Of a stretch of 64,000 nucleotides of DNA, positions 8,304-17,318 are shown in pieces; position 1 is the first letter of the stretch, and each line of letters opens with the position of its first letter. The position numbers and the translations under genes were made by a program. Under the pieces are notes generated by a model. The model did no database searches and had not been told where the DNA came from. It worked only from the letters and a program-made list of their open reading frames with translations. The DNA comes from Acidobacteriaceae bacterium (GTDB lineage: Bacteria > Acidobacteriota > Terriglobia > Terriglobales > Acidobacteriaceae): NCBI GenBank assembly GCA_030041045.1, contig JASHOQ010000078.1:1-64000 (forward strand), read 5' to 3'.

Positions 8304-8825
8304 TCAGTCGCGCAATTGGAACCGGTCGAGCACGGGAAAGAGCACCAGGGCAATGATCGAGTTGCCGATGGCGATATAGAGCTGCAGCAGCCAGCTCCAC
8401 TCAAGCTCGACGCCCAGCAGCACGCGATAGACGAAGAGAAAGATTGCGCTCGAAAGCAGAGACAGCAGGAAATTGAGCAAAAGTCGGATGGTAAAGTTTT
8501 CCACGTCGAGGCGCACGCCCACGGAAGCGGCGAGATAGCCCACACAGGATTTGGCGATGCCATTCAAACCGATGGCGTGGTGGGAGAGCGCATCTTCAAA
8601 GACGCCCAAGGCTGCACCCATCAGCGTGCCCTGGATGGGGCTGCGCCGGCCGAGAGCGAAGTAAATGGTGACCACCAGCGGCAGGTCAAACCAGGAAAAA
8701 CGGCCCAGCACACGCGGCAGCCACGCCTGCAGGACAAGCGACGCAAGAGGAACCAGGAGATAAACCACCAGCGGATAGCGATGAATCTCCAGGTCGCGCC
8801 GGGTGTCGGCGCTGAGCAGGGCCAT
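8304..8825 (-). CDS. mreD: Rod-shape-determining protein MreD
   Basis: A 173-residue integral membrane protein with about five hydrophobic segments, in the position expected for mreD directly behind mreC. Features typical of MreD include the polar segment with FSWFDLPLVVTIYFALGRRSP and GTLMGAALGVFEDALSH. MreD works with MreB and MreC in the elongasome to organise lateral cell wall synthesis. Its start lies 3 bases after the mreC stop, indicating translational coupling. Confidence 0.88.
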   Translation of the reverse strand: MALLSADTRRDLEIHRYPLVVYLLVPLASLVLQAWLPRVLGRFSWFDLPLVVTIYFALGRRSPIQGTLMGAALGVFEDALSHHAIGLNGIAKSCVGYLAASVGVRLDVENFTIRLLLNFLLSLLSSAIFLFVYRVLLGVELEWSWLLQLYIAIGNSIIALVLFPVLDRFQLRD

Positions 8826-8828
8826 GGC

Positions 8829-10061
8829 TTACGGGTTCCTCCCCGTTCCGCTCTGGGACCCGCTCTGGGATCCACTCTGGGATCCGCTCTGGGATCCAGG
8901 TTGCGCGGGATTGGCTTGGGTCTTGGGCGGGGCGCTCGAGTCAGGCTGGCCCGGTGCGGGGCTGGAGCCCGGCGGTGTGGGCGCGGCGCCGGGCGAGAAG
9001 CGGTCGGGATGAAGCGTGGGCAGCAGCTTGGGCGCGGGCGGCGCCGCCGCGGGATTGGCCGCATTTTGCCCTGGTGTTGCATTGCCGTTGTCGAGGCCGG
9101 GAAGCTTTTCCGCGTTGATCTGGGAGGCTTTCAGCTGCTCCTCAATGGATTCGGCGTCGGACTGGCTGGTGTCGATGTCTTTCTGCTCCTGGGGCGAGAA
9201 GCGCGGCTCGGTGGAACTGATGACGAGCACCTCATCGAGCCGGTCAAGATGGGCTGCAGGGGTGACCATCACGTCAATGAAAGCGTCGCGGTCGGGGTCG
9301 CGCACAACCTTCTGCACCACGCCCACGGGAAGGCCGCGGGGAAAAATCAGATCGCCCCCGGCGGTGAGCACCACTTCGCCGGGCTTGATGCGCTCGTCGG
9401 CCAGAATGCCCACGATCATGAGCTGCCCGTCGGCATTGCCGCGCAGAATGCCGCGGATGCGCGTGGTTTCGAGAATCACGCCGGCTCCGCTGGTCTGATC
9501 GTTGACCGCCAGCACCTGGGCGGAGTCGGGAAAGACGTCGCGCACCTTGCCCACGATGCCGTCGCCGGTGATCACAGCCATGTCCGGCTTAAGCCCGTCT
9601 TTCGAGCCCTTGTCGATATAAAACACCCGCGATTGCTCGCTGCCGCTGGAGCCGATGACCTGGGCAGCGACCGTGGTGTAAATATACTTTTCGCGGAAGC
9701 CAAGCAGCGCCTGCAGCCGCTGCCCTTGCCGGGCGTCCTCGAGCAGCGCCGCCTGCTCCAGACGCAGCCGGTCGATGGTCTGCTCGAGTTCGCGGTTCTG
9801 CTTGCGCACCTGGCGCAGGTCGAAGTAGTTGGTCCACAGGTAGAAGATGGCCAGCCGGGAATTGTGAATGGCCCGCTCCGGCGGTGAAACCAGCCCGTCG
9901 GCCCAGAGGCGGATGAGGCGCACGCCGGAATCGTCGTTGGGATCGAGGCTGTAGCGGCCAGTGCTCACGCGCCGCACCTGCACCGCCAGGCCCACGATCT
10001 GCACCAGCAGAATGGCCAGCAGCACCAGCAGGTTTCGATAGCGGACGAAGAAGGAATCCAT
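8829..10061 (-). CDS. mreC: Rod-shape-determining protein MreC with long disordered C-terminal tail
   Basis: A 410-residue MreC: one N-terminal membrane helix (LLVLLAILLVQIVGLAVQV), a periplasmic coiled coil (about residues 75-115, QVRKQNRELEQTIDRLRLEQ) and the paired beta-barrel domain containing VIGDG-type loops and GDLIFPRGLPVGVV. MreC scaffolds the elongasome in the periplasm. Typical MreC ends near residue 300; here about 110 residues of Pro/Ala/Gln/Ser-rich sequence follow and end in a GSQS repeat. The gene lies between mreB and mreD, separated from mreB by a repeat-rich hairpin region. Confidence 0.93.
   Translation of the reverse strand: MDSFFVRYRNLLVLLAILLVQIVGLAVQVRRVSTGRYSLDPNDDSGVRLIRLWADGLVSPPERAIHNSRLAIFYLWTNYFDLRQVRKQNRELEQTIDRLRLEQAALLEDARQGQRLQALLGFREKYIYTTVAAQVIGSSGSEQSRVFYIDKGSKDGLKPDMAVITGDGIVGKVRDVFPDSAQVLAVNDQTSGAGVILETTRIRGILRGNADGQLMIVGILADERIKPGEVVLTAGGDLIFPRGLPVGVVQKVVRDPDRDAFIDVMVTPAAHLDRLDEVLVISSTEPRFSPQEQKDIDTSQSDAESIEEQLKASQINAEKLPGLDNGNATPGQNAANPAAAPPAPKLLPTLHPDRFSPGAAPTPPGSSPAPGQPDSSAPPKTQANPAQPGSQSGSQSGSQSGSQSGTGRNP
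8849..8896 (-). repeat. Four 12-bp tandem repeats encoding the GSQS tail of MreC
   Basis: Four consecutive 12-base units with core CTCTGGGATC cover 8849-8896 and encode (GSQS)n at the MreC C-terminus. In-frame copy-number change is possible without disrupting the reading frame. Confidence 0.85.
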
Positions 10062-10066
10062 AGAAG

Positions 10067-10160
10067 CAGGGTTCAGGTTTCAGGTATCAGGGGTCAGATG
10101 CGGAACTCTTCGGATGCAGCGGATTCATCCTGAACCCTGAAACCTGATCCCTGACCCCTG
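10067..10160. repeat. Inverted pair of heptamer-period repeats between mreB and mreC
   Basis: Left arm (10067-10097) consists of TCAGGNN-type 7-nt units; right arm (10129-10160) of CCTGANN-type 7-nt units, in inverted orientation, about 30 bases apart. The register allows long imperfect pairing (for example ACCTGAAACCTGA core), so the mreB-mreC transcript would carry a long hairpin. The same words occur at 26498-26586. Confidence 0.8.
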
Positions 10161-10161
10161 T

Positions 10162-11232
<1,071 letters not shown>

Positions 11233-11404
11233 CTAGGTTTCTACCTCGAATATCTATTGTACGGCCAATGAGGCTGCGGCTCCATGGCGGGTTTGGGGAA
11301 GGTGGAAAACCGGCGGCAAAAGAGGTAGACGCGGGCCGGTTGACGCCCAATCCGGGAGTTCGCCCGCGCGCGCTACCATGAACTTCGTTGCTTCCCGAGG
11401 ATTT

Positions 11405-12895
11405 ATGAGCCATCCCACCTATCACAACTTCATCGCCGGGGAGTGGGTCCCCGCCGCCGGTGGCAAGACCCTGCTGAATCTAAACCCAGCCGACCACTCC
11501 GACGTGATCGGCGCGTTTCCCGCCTCCGGTGCCGCCGATGTGGATTCCGCCGTAGCCGCAGCCAAAAAGGCCTTCGCAACCTGGCGGCTGGTTCCCGCGC
11601 CCAAGCGGGCTGAGATTCTGCTGCGCACCGGCGCGCTGCTCCAGGAGCGCAAGGAAAAATATGCGCGGGAGATGACCCGCGAGATGGGCAAGGTGCTGGC
11701 CGAGACGCGCGGCGACGTGCAGGAGGCGATTGACGAAGCATTTTACGTGGCCGGCGAGGGCAGAAGACTTTACGGCGTGACCACCCCCAGCGAGCTCCAG
11801 AACAAATTTGCCATGAGCGTGCGCATGCCCGTGGGCGTGGTGGGGCTGATCACGCCGTGGAACTTTCCCATGGCCATTCCCAGCTGGAAGCTGTTTCCCG
11901 CGCTGGTGGCCGGCAACACCTGCGTGATCAAGCCGGCCGAAGATACGCCGCTTTCCACCTATAACCTGGTGGAGACGCTCATGGATTCGGGGCTGCCGCC
12001 GGGGGTGGTCAACATTGTCTCGGGTGACGGGCCCGGAGCCGGCGCGCCGCTGGTGGAGCACGCGCAAGTGCGCGCCATCAGCTTTACCGGCTCCAGTGAG
12101 GTGGGATCGCTTATCGCCCAGCGCGCCGCCGCCACCTTCAAGCAGGTTTCCCTCGAGATGGGCGGCAAGAACGCCATGATCGTGCTCGACGACGCCAATC
12201 TCGACCTGGCGCTCGACGGCGCGCTCTGGGGCGCGTTCGGGACCACGGGGCAGCGATGCACCGCGACCAGCCGGATTCTGTTGCAGCGCGGCATTGCGGC
12301 CGAATTTACGGAGCGGTTTGTCGCGCGGGCGCGGAAACTGCGCGTGGGCAATGGCCTCGATGAGAACGTGGAAGTGGGCCCGCAAATCAACCGGCAGCAG
12401 ATTGAGACTTCGACGAGGTATGTCGAGATCGCTCAGCGCGAAGGGGCAAAGCTCGTTTGCGGCGGCCGCGCGCTCACCGATGAACCCTATGCCAAAGGAA
12501 CCTTCTTTGCGCCGACGGTCTTTGCCGGCATTACGCCGCAGATGCGCATCGCGCGCGAAGAGGTCTTTGGTCCGGTGGTCTCGCTGCTCGCGTTCGACAC
12601 CTTCGAGGAGGCCATCGCGATAGCCAACTCCATCGACTACGGTCTTTCGACGGCGCTCTACACGCGCGACGTAAACCGCGCCTTTACCGCCATGCGCGAC
12701 CTCGAAGCCGGCATCACCTACATCAACGCGCCCACCATCGGCGCCGAGGTGCATCTGCCCTTCGGCGGCGTGAAGCAGACCGGCAACGGCCATCGCGAAG
12801 GCCTGGGCGCGCTCGAGTTCTTCACCACCTGGAAAGCGGTGTACGTGGATTACTCCGACAAGCTGCAGCGCGCGCAGATCGACAATGCGGAGTAA
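11405..12895 (+). CDS. NAD(P)-dependent aldehyde dehydrogenase (ketoglutarate-semialdehyde dehydrogenase-like)
   Basis: Oxidises an aldehyde to an acid with NAD(P). The ALDH superfamily core is complete: PWNFP, the cofactor region [16 protein letters not shown], the general base Glu in [11 protein letters not shown], and the catalytic Cys in [10 protein letters not shown]. The pattern [10 protein letters not shown] near the N-terminus and the MGGKN/GQRCTAT motifs resemble 2,5-dioxovalerate (alpha-ketoglutaric semialdehyde) dehydrogenases, but the substrate cannot be fixed from sequence. I chose ATG 11405 because GAGGA lies 5 nt upstream; an in-frame ATG at 11378 would add nine residues. No operon partner is evident. 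Confidence 0.9.
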   Translation: MSHPTYHNFIAGEWVPAAGGKTLLNLNPADHSDVIGAFPASGAADVDSAVAAAKKAFATWRLVPAPKRAEILLRTGALLQERKEKYAREMTREMGKVLAETRGDVQEAIDEAFYVAGEGRRLYGVTTPSELQNKFAMSVRMPVGVVGLITPWNFPMAIPSWKLFPALVAGNTCVIKPAEDTPLSTYNLVETLMDSGLPPGVVNIVSGDGPGAGAPLVEHAQVRAISFTGSSEVGSLIAQRAAATFKQVSLEMGGKNAMIVLDDANLDLALDGALWGAFGTTGQRCTATSRILLQRGIAAEFTERFVARARKLRVGNGLDENVEVGPQINRQQIETSTRYVEIAQREGAKLVCGGRALTDEPYAKGTFFAPTVFAGITPQMRIAREEVFGPVVSLLAFDTFEEAIAIANSIDYGLSTALYTRDVNRAFTAMRDLEAGITYINAPTIGAEVHLPFGGVKQTGNGHREGLGALEFFTTWKAVYVDYSDKLQRAQIDNAE

Positions 12896-12925
12896 GCAGA
12901 ATCACCCGAAGCAGCGCCGCAAAGA

Positions 12926-13029
12926 GTCCCGGAGGGACCAAGGAGAATAGCCCCGGGTGAAGTCCGAAGGACGCAACCCGGGGAAAGCAACACCATGTGC
13001 CCATTAGCCCCGTAGGGGCGACAGAACTA
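12926..13029. repeat. Composite intergenic palindromic element (three GC-rich hairpins)
   Basis: Three short palindromes in a row: GTCCCGGAGGGAC (12926-12938); CCCCGGGT/ACCCGGGG (12951-12958 and 12976-12983) enclosing GTCCGAAGGAC (12962-12972); and GCCCCGTAGGGGC (13017-13029). It lies between the dehydrogenase stop and the toxin-antitoxin promoter. It looks like a REP-type interspersed element; genome copy number is unknown here. Confidence 0.75.
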
Positions 13030-13094
13030 CTCAGATCAAACATTACGTCGATAACCGGGGCGAGGGGAAACTGAAATCGCGCTACAATTTTCCC

Positions 13095-13328
13095 ATGAGC
13101 CCCGACGCGCAAAGGCTTCTCGATCAGGCCCGGCAGCTCCCTCCGGAAGAACGGGAGTGGTTGGCGGAATGCCTCCTGATCCGCGATGAGGAAGGCTCCG
13201 CGGCGGAAATTGACGCCGCTTGGAAGGCCGAGGTGGAGCGGCGAGTCGCCGAGGATGACCAAGGAGCAGGAAAAACCTGTTCCTGGGAAGATATCGAAGC
13301 CTCATTGCGGACCCGGCAGACGAAGTGA
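13095..13328 (+). CDS. Antitoxin, putative addiction module component family
   Basis: A 77-residue acidic protein starting MSPDAQRLLDQARQLPPEER, the pattern of the addiction module component antitoxins (PF09720-like) that pair with RelE/ParE toxins. The C-terminal half (DAAWKAEVERRV) is typical of this family and should wrap the toxin. The gene overlaps the following toxin by 4 bases (GTGA). TACAAT (13083-13088) ends 6 nt before the ATG and no Shine-Dalgarno is present, so the mRNA may be leaderless. The upstream 16 bases are nearly identical to those of the second antitoxin at 13651. Confidence 0.85.
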   Translation: MSPDAQRLLDQARQLPPEEREWLAECLLIRDEEGSAAEIDAAWKAEVERRVAEDDQGAGKTCSWEDIEASLRTRQTK

Positions 13329-13624
13329 CACAGAGGCGCCTGCGATTCCGCTTCGAGGCTCGGGCAGAAATCGATGCGGCATTCGAGTGGTACTCTGACC
13401 GGAATCCGATGGCGGCGGATGCGTTCCTCGCGGAGCTCGGAAATGCGCTGGAACAAATCGTTGCTCATCCGAAACTCCATCCATCGTACACAAGAAACAC
13501 CCGGAAGAAGAGCTTGAAGAAGTTTCCCTACGCGGTAGTTTTCCGTGAGAAGAAGGACACGATCCTTATCGTCGCCGTGGCCCACGCCAAGCGCCGCCCT
13601 GGCTACTGGGCCAAGCGGCTCTAA
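13325..13624 (+). CDS. RelE/ParE-superfamily toxin
   Basis: A 99-residue basic protein with the RelE/ParE fold pattern: EARAEIDAAFEWYSDRNPMAADAF at the N-terminus and KKFPYAVVFREKKDTILIVAVAHAKRRPGYW at the C-terminus, the usual partner of the addiction module component antitoxin. It should inhibit translation or gyrase unless neutralised; which activity cannot be read from the sequence. It starts with GTG at 13325 inside the antitoxin stop (GTGA). The stop overlaps the region just before the second module. Confidence 0.88.
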   Translation: MTQRRLRFRFEARAEIDAAFEWYSDRNPMAADAFLAELGNALEQIVAHPKLHPSYTRNTRKKSLKKFPYAVVFREKKDTILIVAVAHAKRRPGYWAKRL

Positions 13625-13650
13625 TGTCCGTTTGGCGCTACAATCTTGCC

Positions 13651-13938
13651 ATGAGCCCCGACGCGCAAAAAATCCTCGAACAGGCCCGGCAGCTCCCTCC
13701 GGACGAGAGAGACTGGCTGGCCGAGCAGCTGCTCATCGGAGCAAACGAGGAGGCATTCTCGGCTCTGGAGAAGGAGTACGGCAAACCCGAGCCCGGCTAC
13801 GAAGAGTGGTTCCGCGCCGGAGTGGAAGAGGCGCTGGCCGATGATTCCCCCGGTACGCCTCACGAAGAAGTGATGCGGGATATCGCAGAGATCCTTCGCT
13901 CTGCGCGAGAGGCTCAGAAACTTAAAGAAAGCGCATGA
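13651..13938 (+). CDS. Second antitoxin with a related N-terminus and a different C-terminus
   Basis: A 95-residue antitoxin. Its first 30 residues (MSPDAQKILEQARQLPPDER) match the first module closely, while the C-terminal half diverges and ends in a PHEEVMRDI motif typical of antitoxins paired with MKLIW-type ParE toxins. The ATG at 13651 is favoured over an in-frame GTG/ATG further upstream because TACAAT (13639-13644) ends 6 nt before it, as in the first module. It overlaps the following toxin frame by 4 bases (ATGA). Confidence 0.8.
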   Translation: MSPDAQKILEQARQLPPDERDWLAEQLLIGANEEAFSALEKEYGKPEPGYEEWFRAGVEEALADDSPGTPHEEVMRDIAEILRSAREAQKLKESA

Positions 13939-14221
13939 AGCTGATCTGGGCGACCGCGCAAAACGCGACTTCCGCGAGCTGGTCTTCTACATCGCCGAGG
14001 GAAGTGTTCAAGCCGCCGAACTCGTCGCCAATCGCATCGACCAAGCGGCCGAAATGTTAGTCCTCATGCCGCGAATGGGCCGCAAAGGTCGTGTTGCCGG
14101 GACGTATGAGCTCGTTGTGCCGCGGACCCCTTATATCCTTGCTTATCGCCTTCAGCCTGACGCCGTGCGCATACTTCGCGTAATGCGCGGTGCGCGCCGT
14201 TGGCCCTCCCGGTTCGATTGA
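13935..14221 (+). pseudogene. ParE-type toxin gene with a 5' frameshift
   Basis: Starting at the ATG overlapping the antitoxin stop, the frame reads MKLIWATAQ and soon runs into a stop. From about 13958 the -1 frame encodes a clear ParE protein: AKRDFRELVFYIAEGS, then GRVAGTYELVVPRTPYILAYR and VRILRVMRGARRWP to the stop at 14219-14221. MKLIW is the normal ParE start, so the two parts belong together with one base missing between 13950 and 13958. The productive frame has no ATG, GTG or TTG of its own upstream after the stop at 13871. Unless the base is a sequencing error, or frameshifting at the AAAA run (13960-13963) restores it, the toxin is inactive. Confidence 0.75.
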
Positions 14222-14236
14222 TAGGATTCAGGTGTT

Positions 14237-15295
14237 ATGGAAACCGCCTACGTTCCCGCTCCCAATCGCTACGACCACGCAAAATTCCGCCGCTGCGGCC
14301 GCTCCGGGTTGGTGCTGCCGGCCATCACCCTCGGCCTGTGGCAGAACTTCGGCGGCGCCGACGTCTTTGAGACCGGCCGCGCCATGATCCGCCGCGCCTT
14401 TGACCGCGGCGTGACCCACTTCGACCTCGCCAATAACTACGGCCCGCCCTACGGCTCGGCCGAGGAAAACTTCGGCGCGATTCTCAGGAAGGACTTCGGC
14501 CTGCGCAAGCACGCAAGCGGCCTGCGCAACGAACTCCTCATTTCTACCAAGGCCGGATGGGACATGTGGCCGGGGCCGTACGGCATCGGCGCTTCGCGCA
14601 AATATTTGCTGGCTTCGCTCGACGACAGCCTGAAGCGCATGGGCCTGGAGTACGTGGACATCTTCTACGCGCACCGGCCGTGGGCCAATTGCCCGCTCGA
14701 GGAGACCATGGGCGCGCTCGTCACTGCGGTGCACCAGGGCAAAGCGCTTTATGTGGGCATCTCCTCTTACAGCCCGGAGCGCACGCGCGAAGCGGCGCAG
14801 ATTTTAAAGAGCATGGGAGTCCCGCTCTTGATTCATCAGCCGTCCTATTCCATGCTGAACCGCTGGATCGAGAAGGGACTGCTGGCCACTCTGGACGAAA
14901 TCGGCGCGGGATGCATTGCGTTTTCGCCGCTGGCGCAGGGATTGCTTACGGGAAAATATCTCGACGGCGTGCCCAAAGAATCGCGCGCGACAGCGGAGAA
15001 TTCCTCGCTGCTCAAGGATTTTCTCAACGAAGAGAACATCCAGCGGGCGCGCGCTCTCAATGAAATCGCCAAGCGCCGCGGGCAGACGCTGGCGCAGATG
15101 GCCATTGCCTGGGTGCTGCGCGATCAACGCGTGACCTCGGCGCTCATCGGCGCGCGCACCGTGGAGCAGCTCGACGATTCTCTCCATGCGAGAAAGAACC
15201 TCGAGTTTACCGGCGCAGAACTGGCCGAGATCGATCGCTATGCCGTGGATAGCGGCATCGATTTGTGGCGCGGTGCGCGCGAAACCATGGCGTAG
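14237..15295 (+). CDS. Aldo/keto reductase, YghZ (L-glyceraldehyde 3-phosphate reductase)-like
   Basis: A 352-residue NADPH-dependent reductase with the AKR (TIM-barrel) fold. It has the YghZ/Gpr-like N-terminus YDHAKFRRCGRSGLVLPAITLGLWQNFGG, the catalytic region DLANNYGPPYGSAEENFG (Asp/Tyr), Lys in STKAG and His in YAHRPW. The cofactor-binding SALIGARTVEQLDD is near the C-terminus. Related enzymes detoxify L-glyceraldehyde 3-phosphate and methylglyoxal. It lies directly behind the toxin-antitoxin modules and before ald, with no sign of coupling. Confidence 0.9.
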   Translation: METAYVPAPNRYDHAKFRRCGRSGLVLPAITLGLWQNFGGADVFETGRAMIRRAFDRGVTHFDLANNYGPPYGSAEENFGAILRKDFGLRKHASGLRNELLISTKAGWDMWPGPYGIGASRKYLLASLDDSLKRMGLEYVDIFYAHRPWANCPLEETMGALVTAVHQGKALYVGISSYSPERTREAAQILKSMGVPLLIHQPSYSMLNRWIEKGLLATLDEIGAGCIAFSPLAQGLLTGKYLDGVPKESRATAENSSLLKDFLNEENIQRARALNEIAKRRGQTLAQMAIAWVLRDQRVTSALIGARTVEQLDDSLHARKNLEFTGAELAEIDRYAVDSGIDLWRGARETMA

Positions 15296-15355
15296 GATGG
15301 AGTTTTCGAGCCCGGAATTGAGCGATCTGCATCCAAGTCCGCGAGGAGACCGGCG

Positions 15356-16471
15356 ATGATCATCGGGGTTCCCAGGGAGATCAAGGACAACGAAGCGCGC
15401 GTGGGTGTAACGCCCGCGGGCGTGAAGGCGCTCACCGAGGCCGGGCACAAGGTGCTGGTGGAAACCCAGGCAGGCGCGCAGTCAGGATTTCCCGACGAGG
15501 AATACCAGAACGCCGGCGCGGAGATGGTGGGTGAAGCGGGCTACGTGTGGGGCAAGACGGAAATGGTGGTCAAGGTGAAGGAGCCCACGGAAAGCGAATA
15601 TGCATTTTTTCGCGAGGGGCTGGTTCTATTCACGTTTCTGCATCTGGCGCCCCTGCCCGCGCTCACCAACAAGCTGCTCGAAGCAAAGATGATCGGCATT
15701 GCCTACGAGACGGTGCGCGACCGGCGCGGCGCCCTGCCGTTGCTGATGCCGATGAGCGAAGTGGCGGGGCGCATGAGCGTGCAGGTGGGCGCAAGTTATC
15801 TCGAGAAGGAGCGCGGCGGGCGCGGCATCCTGCTGGGCGGCGTGCCGGGCGTGCCGCCGGCGCACGTCACCATTCTCGGGGGCGGCATTGTGGGCACCAA
15901 CGCGGCGCGCATCGCGCTGGGCTTCGGCGCCAAGACCACGTTGATCGACGTCAACCTCGACCGGCTGCGCGAGCTCGAAGACATTTTCGGCGGACGGCTC
16001 TACACGCTGGCTTCGAACAGCTACAACATTGCCCAAACCACGCGCGAAGCGGATCTGGTGATCGGCGGCGTGCTGATTCCGGGAGCCACGGCGCCCAAGC
16101 TGGTCACGCGCGCCATGGTCTCGCGCATGAAAAAGGGCGCGGTGATTGTGGACGTAGCCATCGACCAGGGCGGATGCGTGGAGACGGCGCGGCCCACGTC
16201 GCACTCCAACCCCAGCTTCACCGTGGATGGCGTGGTGCACTACTGTGTGACCAACATGCCGGGCGCTGTGCCGCATACCTCCACACTGGCGCTCACCAAC
16301 TCAACCTTTCCTTACGTTCTGCGCCTCGCCAATCAGAGTGCGCGCGAAGCACTCAAGCAGGATTCCGGCCTGGCCGAGGGGCTGAACACCTGGATGGGCA
16401 CACTCACCCATCGCGGCGTAGCCGAAAGCCAGCAGCGCGCGTGGACGGCCGCGGCGAAGGCAATGGCGTAG
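15356..16471 (+). CDS. ald: Alanine dehydrogenase
   Basis: A 371-residue NAD-dependent alanine dehydrogenase that interconverts L-alanine and pyruvate plus ammonia. It begins [20 protein letters not shown], with R15-type and K-type substrate residues, His in LFTFLHLA, and the Rossmann motif [21 protein letters not shown] ribosome binding site lies before the ATG at 15356. It stands alone between the aldo/keto reductase and a surface protein. Confidence 0.95.
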   Translation: MIIGVPREIKDNEARVGVTPAGVKALTEAGHKVLVETQAGAQSGFPDEEYQNAGAEMVGEAGYVWGKTEMVVKVKEPTESEYAFFREGLVLFTFLHLAPLPALTNKLLEAKMIGIAYETVRDRRGALPLLMPMSEVAGRMSVQVGASYLEKERGGRGILLGGVPGVPPAHVTILGGGIVGTNAARIALGFGAKTTLIDVNLDRLRELEDIFGGRLYTLASNSYNIAQTTREADLVIGGVLIPGATAPKLVTRAMVSRMKKGAVIVDVAIDQGGCVETARPTSHSNPSFTVDGVVHYCVTNMPGAVPHTSTLALTNSTFPYVLRLANQSAREALKQDSGLAEGLNTWMGTLTHRGVAESQQRAWTAAAKAMA

Positions 16472-16577
16472 AAATGCTGCGCGTGCGTTCGATCGCGGCT
16501 CTGATCTTCACTTGACTTGCTTCAGCCCGCAAGCTACTTTCAATGGCAGCAGGCCCGGTAAGAGAGGAGTTGCGGCG

Positions 16578-17228
16578 ATGCAGAGAGTCCGCCTTCCGAT
16601 CCGGTTCCTATCCATTTTTGTGCTCGCTTCCGGCATGGGCGCGGCGCAAACGCCGAGCTTCACCATTTCCGCCAGCAACGCGATCATGCCGCCCGATGTC
16701 ACCACGTGCAGCCTCGGAGTCTGCTCCATGCACTTGGGCGGGAGCACGGCCACACTCACTTCGCTCAGTGGTTATGCAGGCAGCGTGCTCATCCGCTGCG
16801 GGCCCGCGAACGCTCAACCGGGTGGAAATCTGCCCTATTGCATTCTGGTTGGACCGGGCGAGGTCTCGCTCGCCGCGAACCAGAAGATCACTGTGCCGCT
16901 CAACCTCTCTTGGCAGCCCATCCCGGCTGCGGTAACCCACCCGTTGCATCACGGAAATGGGGGAAAGCCTGCGTGGCCGGCGCTGGCAGGGGTGCTGCTG
17001 TTTGGCCTCGGATTTCGCCGCCGCGCCGCGCGCCCGCTTTTGCTGCTGGTCTTCGCGTTTGGCACGCTGGCCGCTATGGCATCCATCTCCGCCTGTAGCG
17101 CCGGCCACAATCCCGCGACCTCGAAATCTTATACCTATCAGGTCACGGCCACGGAGTATCCCAGCTTGTCCGCATCCGCCAGCACCACCTTCGTCTTGAC
17201 TATTCCCTACGCGCCTCAAAATCCTTAG
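16578..17228 (+). CDS. Small secreted Ig-like protein ending in a split-Ig membrane-hairpin module
   Basis: A 216-residue exported protein. A signal peptide (RFLSIFVLASGMGAAQ) leads into a single beta-rich Ig-like domain with two Cys pairs (about residues 25-115). It is followed by a two-helix module (16974-17228): a hydrophobic segment (ALAGVLLFGLGF), an RRRAAR loop, a second hydrophobic segment ending SISAC (lipobox-like), and a tail YTYQVTATEY that matches the last hairpin of an Ig-like domain. The same module ends the proteins at 42577-45513 and 53662-57057. The start at 16578 is chosen because GAGGAG lies 9 nt upstream. Function unknown; probably cell-surface. Confidence 0.72.
   Translation: MQRVRLPIRFLSIFVLASGMGAAQTPSFTISASNAIMPPDVTTCSLGVCSMHLGGSTATLTSLSGYAGSVLIRCGPANAQPGGNLPYCILVGPGEVSLAANQKITVPLNLSWQPIPAAVTHPLHHGNGGKPAWPALAGVLLFGLGFRRRAARPLLLLVFAFGTLAAMASISACSAGHNPATSKSYTYQVTATEYPSLSASASTTFVLTIPYAPQNP
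16974..17228 (+). other. Split-Ig membrane-hairpin module, copy A
   Basis: Last 84 residues of the 16578 protein: hydrophobic segment (ALAGVLLFGLGF), RRRAAR, second hydrophobic segment (LLLLVFAFGTLAAM), ISAC, linker and tail YTYQVTATEYPS. Confidence 0.7.
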
Positions 17229-17318
17229 AAAGCGCCCTGGCCGATTCGACCCATATTGATTCAGGTGGGCGGCTCGCGTTGTCTGCTCTCGTAGAATGGT
17301 CCTTTCACGGAGGACAAC

